A stretch of 5,088 nucleotides of DNA from CAZKCI01 sp964551475 (GTDB lineage: Bacteria; Auribacterota; Erginobacteria; Erginobacterales; CAZKCI01). A model generated the notes under the pieces. The model was given only the letters and a program-made list of their open reading frames with translations. It was not told the DNA's origin and searched no databases. The stretch spans positions 1 through 5,088 of the forward strand of contig CAZKCI010000132.1 of the NCBI GenBank assembly GCA_964551475.1, given 5' to 3'. This document shows, in pieces, positions 1-3,980 of this stretch; the stretch's first letter is position 1; each line of letters starts with the position of its first letter. The translations under genes and the position numbers were made by a program.

Positions 1-255
1 GACCATGACCGGGTCGGAGGGGGACAGATGGCCGCCCACCACCACGACCGTCTCCAGATCCGAGGGGAGGCATCGGATCGCCTCCAGGGCGGTGCGACCG
101 GAGAATTCCCAGCCAGCGTGCGGGGCTACGACCGCGGCCGCTTCCTTTACATCCGTCGCCGGCAGCTCGTCCAGATACTCCTTGATGGCCGCCCGAGTTT
201 CAGCGGGCGTGTCCGGATACCAGCCGGGGGGAAGCGTACGGCGGCGCGTGGTCAT
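1..255 (-). CDS. Memo-family protein (AmmeMemoRadiSam system protein B), 5' part only
   Basis: Reading the minus strand from ATG at 255-253 gives 85 open codons that run off the left edge, so only the N-terminal part is seen. It begins MTTRRRTLPPGWYPDTPAE. Residues 45-53 are PHAGWEFSG, the hallmark of the Memo family, and residues 70-76 are VVVVGGH, matching the second conserved strand (VVVLGPNH in typical members). His46 and His76 correspond to two of the three metal ligands known in human MEMO1; the third, a Cys, would lie outside the window. The start is supported by GGGAGG (minus strand, 266-261) five bases upstream. Memo resembles class III extradiol dioxygenases; in prokaryotes it often occurs with AMMECR1 and a radical SAM protein (AmrS), but its reaction is not settled. 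GGH instead of GPNH is a mild variation. Family assignment is firm; the partner genes, if present, would be to the left. Confidence 0.86.
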   Translation of the reverse strand, partial: MTTRRRTLPPGWYPDTPAETRAAIKEYLDELPATDVKEAAAVVAPHAGWEFSGRTALEAIRCLPSDLETVVVVGGHLSPSDPVMV

Positions 256-283
256 GAGAACCTCCCAAATACTGGTTGAGGGG

Positions 284-574
284 TTAAGGTAAGGATATTG
301 GTCTGGTCGATGGGTAAGGTCGATGGTGTGGCTTGTCATTGCCCGGTCGAGCCATCAGTCGGATCGGTCGGATCCGACTGATCCGTCCGATAGGGGTGAC
401 GGCGAAATCGCCCTTCCGGTCAATGAACCCCCAGAGACGGCCGCGGCGGACACGGGCCAGGCCCTCATAAAAAGGGAAAGCGAGGAGGAATCGGGGCGGG
501 ATGACCCAGGATCCGGAGGCGTTGATATAGCCGTACAGATTGTTTTCCTGGACGGAGATGAGGAGAGAGGGCAT
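284..574 (-). CDS. Short WG-repeat protein, probably a truncated remnant
   Basis: From ATG at 574-572 to TAA at 286-284 this encodes 96 residues. Residues 13-41 (YGYINASGSWVIPP, then FYEGLARV) and 46-61 (RLWGFIDRKGDFAVTP) are two WG/KWG beta-hairpin units (pfam14903-like), the second cut short where the usual 'P.FD.A..F' continuation should follow. Residues 62-73 then read IGR ISR IRP IRL, encoded by the 9-nt tandem repeat at 356-391, and residues 74-96 are arginine/proline-rich low-complexity sequence. The open frame extends upstream to an ATG at 643, but that extension is partly encoded by the heptamer repeat at 586-606, so I chose the inner ATG. Neither start has a visible ribosome binding site. 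WG proteins usually carry several units; two units bounded on both sides by repeats suggest a decayed fragment. Function unknown. It may be untranslated. Confidence 0.45.
   Translation of the reverse strand: MPSLLISVQENNLYGYINASGSWVIPPRFLLAFPFYEGLARVRRGRLWGFIDRKGDFAVTPIGRISRIRPIRLMARPGNDKPHHRPYPSTRPISLP
305..326. repeat. 9-bp direct repeat GGTCGATGG
   Basis: GGTCGATGG occurs at 305-313 and again at 318-326, separated by GTAA. It lies in the 3' low-complexity tail of the WG-repeat remnant, just beside the larger nonamer island. It is short and could be chance, but it fits the pattern of short tandem words at gene ends in this window. Confidence 0.4.
356..391. repeat. Nonamer tandem repeat, four units, palindromic centre
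   Basis: Four consecutive 9-base units are seen: CAGTCGGAT (356), CGGTCGGAT (365), CCGACTGAT (374) and CCGTCCGAT (383). The block 360-385 is a near-perfect 26-base palindrome centred on GGATCC; the only non-complementary pair is 366/379. Because the period is a multiple of three, the repeat stays in frame in the minus-strand WG ORF and encodes a tripeptide series. Confidence 0.75.
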
Positions 575-585
575 GGGAGAAATCA

Positions 586-606
586 GTGAATGGTGAATAG
601 TGAATG
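586..606. repeat. Heptamer tandem repeat, three units
   Basis: GTGAATG (586-592), GTGAATA (593-599) and GTGAATG (600-606) are three back-to-back 7-base units with one substitution. They lie just upstream of the chosen start of the WG-repeat remnant. The pattern resembles the short tandemly repeated repetitive (STRR) heptamers described in filamentous cyanobacteria, though no relationship is implied. Confidence 0.7.
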
Positions 607-655
607 GGGGAAACGGCGACGGGCGGCTCCGCCGCAATTCCATGCCGAGAACGTG

Positions 656-868
656 TCACTGTGGGAGGGGCGTCTCGCCCCGATCCTTCCGCGATCCGGA
701 TAACTGTGCCTGAAGCAGGCGGATGATCTCCTCCCGCTGTTTTGCCGCCGCGGCCTGGGATTGGCGGGACTCGTCGAGGTAGTCCACCAGCCTGAATCCC
801 ACCTTGACCGCCACCGTGGTCACCGCGGCGACGCCGATCAGAAAAACGATCAGAACCAGTTCGATCAT
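656..868 (-). CDS. Small single-pass membrane protein with charged C-terminal helix
   Basis: ATG at 868-866 to TGA at 658-656 encodes 70 residues. The start is preceded by AGGGGA seven bases upstream on the minus strand (881-876), a good ribosome binding site. Residues 3-23 (ELVLIVFLIGVAAVTTVAVKV) form one hydrophobic segment right at the N terminus. Residues 29-55 (DYLDESRQSQAAAAKQREEI onwards) are helical and charged and could form a coiled coil in the cytoplasm. The last ten residues, KDRGETPLPQ, are encoded inside a REP-like hairpin (660-686) and may not be ancestral. I do not recognise the family and assign no function. It is the first gene of the leftward group, divergent from the radical SAM gene. 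Confidence 0.62.
   Translation of the reverse strand: MIELVLIVFLIGVAAVTTVAVKVGFRLVDYLDESRQSQAAAAKQREEIIRLLQAQLSGSRKDRGETPLPQ
660..686 (+). repeat. REP-like palindrome, copy A
   Basis: On the plus strand it has the head TGTGGGA (660-666), then a perfect stem GGGGCG (667-672) / CGCCCC (676-681) with loop TCT, then GATCC. The same head, stem and GATC tail recur at 3718-3745 (plus) and 3879-3905 (minus), with a degenerate copy at 3608-3637 (minus). The layout matches Pseudomonas-type REP elements, which also begin with GTGGGAG and continue into a GC hairpin. This copy covers the last codons of the 70-residue membrane protein. Confidence 0.75.
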
Positions 869-914
869 GGTTGTGTCCCCTATCTGGCGATTCCTTAAAC
901 CAGGTATGGCGGAT

Positions 915-950
915 TTGGAATGGTGAAAAATTCACCTTTTATGCAATAAT
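915..950 (+). promoter_or_regulatory. Putative promoter/operator region with 15-base palindrome
   Basis: The 112-base gap between the divergent genes (869-980) holds GGTGAA (922-927), AAA, TTCACC (931-936): perfect 6-base arms followed by TTTT. Downstream, TGC-AATAAT (942-950) resembles an extended -10 box 31 bases before the radical SAM start; any -35 would overlap the palindrome and is weak. The palindrome could be a repressor operator, or a small hairpin with a U-tract. The assignment rests on pattern only. Confidence 0.35.
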
Positions 951-980
951 ACCCGATCCCGGATCAAGCCGGCCCCGCCC

Positions 981-2474
981 ATGAGAATAGCCTTCGTCTT
1001 CAATCCGTTCAAATACAAACTGCACGAGGAAAACTTAAGGATCGTGCAGAAGTATTTCGGCCTCTTCCCTCCCCTCTCCATGGCCTGGGTGGCGGCGATC
1101 GCCGAGAAGCACGGCCACACCGCCTGCATCGTCGACGCCCGCACGCTGCGCCTGACCAGGGAGGAGACCCTGGAGGTCCTGAAGGATTTCCGTCCCGATC
1201 TCCTGGGATTCATGATGAGCACCTACATGTTCCAGGAGACGCTGGACTGGATCCGCTTTCTGAAAAAGCATCTCCAGGTGCCCGTGGTGGTGGGCGGTTA
1301 CAACCTGCGGGTCTATCCCCGGGAGTCGGTGACGCCCCCGGAGATCGACTTCGGCGTGGTGGAGCAGGCCTACCACACCTTCCCCGCCCTCCTCCGGGAG
1401 CTCATGGGGGGGCGCCAATTTGAAAACGTCCCCGGCCTCGCCTACAAGAAAGGCGGCGAGATCGTGATCACCCCCCATCCCCAGAAGATCGTCTTCGACG
1501 AATTCCCCCACCCGGCCCGCCACCTTCTCCCCAACCACCTCTACGCCGAGTTCCCGACCGAACGGAAAAACTTCACCGTGATGGTGACCAGCCTCGGCTG
1601 TCCCATGCGCTGCACCTTCTGCGAGGCGGGGCGAACCGAATACAACCCCCGCTCGGCGGCCACGGTGATCAACGAGATCCAGGAATGCTACGATCGGTTC
1701 GGCGTCCGGGAGATCGACATCTTCGACTACGAGTTCCCCATGGTCCGCCCCCGGACGCTCGCCATCTGCCGGGAGCTCCAGAAGCGCAAGCTCGACATCA
1801 CCTGGGCCTGCCGCTCCCGGATCGACACCGTGGACGGCGAGGTCCTGACCGAGATGCAGCGGGCGGGCTGCCGGCGGATCTACTTCGGGATCGAGTCGGG
1901 CGTGCAGGAGATCCTGGACCGGGTGAACAAGGGGATCACCCTGAAACAGGTCCGGGAGACGATCGGCATCGCCAAGGACCTGGGGATCAAGCCGCTCGGC
2001 TTCTTTCTCATCGGCGCCCCCGGGGAGACGAAAGCCACCGTGCGCGAGACCGTGCGCTTCGCCAAGAGCCTCGACCTCGACTTCGTCCAGTTTTCCAAGC
2101 TGACCGCCAAACCCCTGACCGGGATGTGGAAGGAGCTGGTCCGGGAGACCGGCTACGACTACTGGAAAGAGTATATTCTGGGGAACACCGCGGAGAAGGT
2201 CCTGCCCCGGCCCTGGACGGCGCTCTCCAACGAAGAGATCGACCGCCTCACCCGCTGGGCCTATGTTTCCTACCACTCGCGCCCCTCTTTTCTTCTTCGC
2301 TCGGTCTTCCGGGTGAGGTCCTGGGATGAGTTCCGGCGCAAGTTCCTGGCCTTCCTCGACATGGTCTTCAAACAAGAGGGGCGCTCCCGTCCGGACACGA
2401 AGTTCCTCGCCTACGACGAGAACGCCCCCTTCTTCAGCTCCCGCTATCAGAAGTCGCCAAGACTGCCGCATTGA
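981..2474 (+). CDS. B12-binding-domain radical SAM protein
   Basis: This 497-residue protein has the two-domain layout of cobalamin-binding radical SAM enzymes. Residues 1 to about 145 form a Rossmann-like B12-binding-type domain (MRIAFVFNP, then AIAEKHGHTACIVDA, DLLGFMMSTYM and VPVVVGG at 100-106). There is no DxHxxG, as in many members of this class, and the usual GEGE-type segment is replaced by VVEQAYHTFPALL (127-138 region). Residues about 195-400 form the radical SAM barrel: C207, C211 and C214 (GCPMRCTFC) bind the 4Fe-4S cluster, and YFGIESG (301-307) is the conserved barrel strand motif. The C-terminal PWTALSNEEIDRL and YVSYHSRPSFLL segments are also typical. Relatives include BchE- and HpnP-like enzymes and many methyltransferases of unknown substrate; the substrate cannot be told here. 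ATG at 981 is the only start giving the usual N terminus, but no Shine-Dalgarno is visible. The membrane-protein gene follows 154 bases downstream. Confidence 0.93.
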   Translation: MRIAFVFNPFKYKLHEENLRIVQKYFGLFPPLSMAWVAAIAEKHGHTACIVDARTLRLTREETLEVLKDFRPDLLGFMMSTYMFQETLDWIRFLKKHLQVPVVVGGYNLRVYPRESVTPPEIDFGVVEQAYHTFPALLRELMGGRQFENVPGLAYKKGGEIVITPHPQKIVFDEFPHPARHLLPNHLYAEFPTERKNFTVMVTSLGCPMRCTFCEAGRTEYNPRSAATVINEIQECYDRFGVREIDIFDYEFPMVRPRTLAICRELQKRKLDITWACRSRIDTVDGEVLTEMQRAGCRRIYFGIESGVQEILDRVNKGITLKQVRETIGIAKDLGIKPLGFFLIGAPGETKATVRETVRFAKSLDLDFVQFSKLTAKPLTGMWKELVRETGYDYWKEYILGNTAEKVLPRPWTALSNEEIDRLTRWAYVSYHSRPSFLLRSVFRVRSWDEFRRKFLAFLDMVFKQEGRSRPDTKFLAYDENAPFFSSRYQKSPRLPH

Positions 2475-2536
2475 AACACAACACGGCACCGCCCACGTAG
2501 AAGGACCGTCCCAGGCCCGAACCAGGTGCGCTAAGG

Positions 2537-2617
2537 GGAGTAATGGAGTATCGGAGTAATGGAGTACTGGCTCCGCCCGCAGACCAGCACTCCACTACTC
2601 CATCACTCCACTGCTCC
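2537..2617. repeat. Inverted pair of 8-nt tandem repeats
   Basis: The left arm (2537-2570) is GGAGTAAT, GGAGTATC, GGAGTAAT, GGAGTACT, GG: four 8-base units. The right arm (2584-2617) is the inverse, reading GGAGCAGT, GGAGTGAT, GGAGTAGT, GGAGTGCT, GG on the minus strand. The arms match at 27 of 34 positions and are separated by 13 bases, so the transcript could fold into a long imperfect hairpin. It ends 11 bases before the start codon of the next gene. Confidence 0.8.
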
Positions 2618-2628
2618 ATTTCGTCCTC

Positions 2629-3672
2629 ATGCCCCGTTTCCTGAAATGGCTCCTCTCTCTCCTCCTCACCGCCCTTCTCCTCTGGGCGGCGGTGAGACAG
2701 GTCGACCTCGGAGAGACCCTTCGCTATCTTAACCGGGCCAGGCCGCTCCATCTCCTCGCGGCCCTGGTCATATCCTTCGCCGCCAACTGCTGGCTCGCCT
2801 CCGAGAAGTGGCGTTTCATCATCCGCCGCCTGGGACTGGACCTCTCCCTCCGGGAAGCCTTCATGCTCAAGATGTCCAGCGGCCTGATCAAGAGCGTCCT
2901 CCCCTTCCGCTCGGGAGAGGCCTCCCGCGTCGTTTACCTGAAGCGGGCGCACGGCTTCTCCCTGACCGCCTCCAGCGTCTCCCTGATCGTCGAGCTCGGA
3001 TCGAACCTGCTGGTTTTCGCGGTCCTGATCCCGGCCTTCGGTCTCCTGCTGAAGGCGAACCCGGGAGGATGCCTGCTTCCCCTGATCCTCCTGGTGGCGG
3101 CCGGAGGCCTGGCCGTCCTTTTGGCCGCCCGGACACCCCTGCGCGGCGCCATCATCCGCGGGACAGAGCGGATCCCCTGGGTGAGGGCCAGATCGGCGGC
3201 GCGGGCGGCCCTCTCCGCTCCCGGCCGTTTCTCCCGGAAAGATTGGCGCCTAGTCCTCGGATATTCACTTCTCATCCAGTCCGGGAAGTTCGCTACGTTT
3301 TACCTGATCAGCCGATCGCTCGGATTCACACTCTCTCTCCCCTCCTACCTGGTCGTCCTCCCGCTCTCCATACTCGTCTCGACTGTCCCTCTGACCTTCC
3401 TCGGGATGGGGATACGGGAGTATTCGCTGGTCGAAATCATCCCCCTCTTCGATCCGGCGATCCCGTCAGCCCTTCTTCTGGGTTCGGCCCTGCTCTTCTC
3501 GGCGGTGGAGTACATCTTCCCCGTCCTGCTCGGCGTCTTCTGGCTCAAGCCGTTCTTCGACGGCCTGGCCGGATCGCGACCCCGATTTTCGTGTGCAAAT
3601 AATCGTCATCGGGGCAGGCAGGAATGTCGCTCCCACAGCGAGGAAAGTGATCAGCAACCAAAAAAGAAGTGA
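2629..3672 (+). CDS. YbhN/UPF0104 (LPG synthase TM-region) family membrane protein
   Basis: This 347-residue polytopic membrane protein has hydrophobic segments near residues 6-24, 40-58, 117-141, 147-168, 206-228, 238-258 and 277-305. Residues 60-105 (KWRFIIRRLGLDLSLREAF, then LIKSVLPFRSGEASRVVYLKR) and GMGIREYSLVE (259-269) are signatures of PF03706, the transmembrane domain shared by lysylphosphatidylglycerol synthases and stand-alone YbhN, AglD and HpnL-like proteins. The catalytic DUF2156 domain of MprF is absent, so a lipid transport or lipid-modification accessory role in the inner membrane is more likely than aminoacyl transfer. The family-like part ends near residue 316. Residues 317-347 (rich in R, S, Q and K) are unlike the family, and from about residue 327 they are read from REP copy B and adjoining repeat DNA. 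No ribosome binding site is seen before ATG 2629; later Met codons (79, 82) would remove two membrane segments, so 2629 is kept. Confidence 0.87.
   Translation: MPRFLKWLLSLLLTALLLWAAVRQVDLGETLRYLNRARPLHLLAALVISFAANCWLASEKWRFIIRRLGLDLSLREAFMLKMSSGLIKSVLPFRSGEASRVVYLKRAHGFSLTASSVSLIVELGSNLLVFAVLIPAFGLLLKANPGGCLLPLILLVAAGGLAVLLAARTPLRGAIIRGTERIPWVRARSAARAALSAPGRFSRKDWRLVLGYSLLIQSGKFATFYLISRSLGFTLSLPSYLVVLPLSILVSTVPLTFLGMGIREYSLVEIIPLFDPAIPSALLLGSALLFSAVEYIFPVLLGVFWLKPFFDGLAGSRPRFSCANNRHRGRQECRSHSEESDQQPKKK
3608..3637 (-). repeat. REP-like palindrome, copy B (degenerate stem)
   Basis: On the minus strand it reads head TGTGGGAGCGACA, loop TTCC, then TGCCTGCCCCGAT. Head and GAT tail match the other copies, but the stem is imperfect and longer. 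It lies inside the 3' end of the membrane-protein gene and encodes roughly residues 327-336 there. Confidence 0.6.
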
Positions 3673-3699
3673 TCAGTCATCAGTAACTGATCACTTCTT
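3664..3699 (-). terminator. 14-bp hairpin with U-tract on the minus strand
   Basis: Bases 3664-3677 pair perfectly with 3686-3699 (AGAAGTGATCAGT against ACTGATCACTTCT, plus a closing A-T pair), with loop CATCAGTA. On the minus strand the stem leads straight into TTTTTT (3665-3660), the form of an intrinsic terminator for transcripts coming from the right. On the plus strand a T5 run (3712-3716) is 13 bases from the stem, so plus-strand termination is less convincing. The stop codon of the membrane protein (3670-3672) is within the stem. Confidence 0.6.
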
Positions 3700-3717
3700 C
3701 TGGTGTTACTGTTTTTC

Positions 3718-3745
3718 TGTGGGAGGGGCATTCTTGCCCCGATCC
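3718..3745 (+). repeat. REP-like palindrome, copy C
   Basis: The plus strand shows head TGTGGGA (3718-3724), stem GGGGCA (3725-3730) / TGCCCC (3735-3740) with loop TTCT, and tail GATCC. It closely matches copy A at 660-686, differing mainly in the loop. Confidence 0.75.
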
Positions 3746-3775
3746 CGGCCAGCCCGGCTTGGGCTCGGCATTTTC

Positions 3776-3855
3776 AACAGACGATTGAATAGGATGGAAT
3801 AGGATACCGACGGCCGGCCGAGCCCATCCCATTCAATCCTATTCAATCGTCTGTT
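3776..3855. repeat. Inverted repeat with 30-base arms built on a 10-nt word
   Basis: The left arm 3776-3805 and right arm 3826-3855 are inverted copies with two mismatches; the outer 20 bases (AACAGACGATTGAATAGGAT) are perfect. The loop is a 20-base GC-rich segment containing GGCCGGCC (3812-3819). Inside each arm a ten-base word repeats: ATTGAATAGG, ATGGAATAGG on the left. It sits between the oppositely oriented REP copies C and D. Confidence 0.8.
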
Positions 3856-3878
3856 AAATTCTTTGGTCGGGCCATCTC

Positions 3879-3905
3879 GGATCGCGGCGAGACGCCGCTC
3901 CCACA
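3879..3905 (-). repeat. REP-like palindrome, copy D
   Basis: On the minus strand it reads head TGTGGGA, stem GCGGCG / CGCCGC with loop TCT, and tail GATCC. Relative to copy A the stem changes are compensatory (GGGGCG/CGCCCC becomes GCGGCG/CGCCGC), which suggests selection on folding. It is inverted relative to copy C, forming a BIME-like pair. Confidence 0.75.
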
Positions 3906-3935
3906 GAGAGAAAAGCGATCAGCAACCGGAAAAGA

Positions 3936-3963
3936 AGTGATCAAGCATCAGTAACTGATCACT
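3936..3963 (-). terminator. Probable terminator of the ComEC-like gene
   Basis: Bases 3936-3943 (AGTGATCA) pair with 3956-3963 (TGATCACT); on the minus strand the stem is followed by TCTTTTCC. It begins 17 bases beyond the hydrolase stop codon, where an intrinsic terminator is expected. It is the second copy of the 65-base repeat; the central bases differ from copy one (CAAGC for CAGTC), so the stem is shorter and AT-rich, and termination may be weaker. Confidence 0.5.
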
Positions 3964-3978
3964 GATTACTGAGCACTG
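3954..3978. repeat. Heptamer tandem repeat ACTGATC
   Basis: ACTGATC (3954-3960), ACTGATT (3961-3967), ACTGAGC (3968-3974) and the partial ACTG (3975-3978) run in tandem, ending two bases before the hydrolase stop codon. The same word appears in the first hairpin as GATCAGT, CATCAGT (3671-3684). Confidence 0.7.
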
Positions 3979-3980
3979 TT

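Larger units (their letters stand above)
3608..3978. repeat. Composite repeat island between convergent genes
   Basis: This island fills the 308-base gap between the membrane-protein stop (3672) and the hydrolase stop (3981), and also overlaps the 3' end of the former. In order it holds REP copy B (minus), a 14-bp hairpin, REP copy C (plus), an inverted repeat with 30-base arms, REP copy D (minus) and a second hairpin with heptamer words. Bases 3631-3695 and 3899-3963 are 65-base direct repeats differing at 7 positions with no gap; each begins with the REP head (TCCCACAG as read on the plus strand) and ends at ACTGATCACT. The alternating REP orientations resemble bacterial interspersed mosaic elements (BIMEs). 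I see no gene in the gap. Confidence 0.8.

Noticed and set aside
5..292. Plus-strand ORFs at the left edge
   Set aside because: They are antisense to the Memo-family reading frame, which has the PHAGW motif and a good ribosome binding site.
1035..2489. Long minus-strand ORF of 484 residues opposite the radical SAM gene
   Set aside because: It is antisense to a gene with complete family motifs, and its translation is low-complexity (G, E, D, H and P-rich), as expected from GC-rich codons read backwards.
2808..3602. Plus-strand 264-residue ORF inside the membrane-protein gene
   Set aside because: It is an out-of-frame reading with proline/arginine/glycine-rich sequence and no family motif; the overlapping frame has clear membrane segments and PF03706 motifs.
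3631..3978. CRISPR array
   Set aside because: The direct repeats are only two, 65 bases long, about 268 bases apart, and the material between them is itself repetitive; the tandem words are too short and lack spacers.
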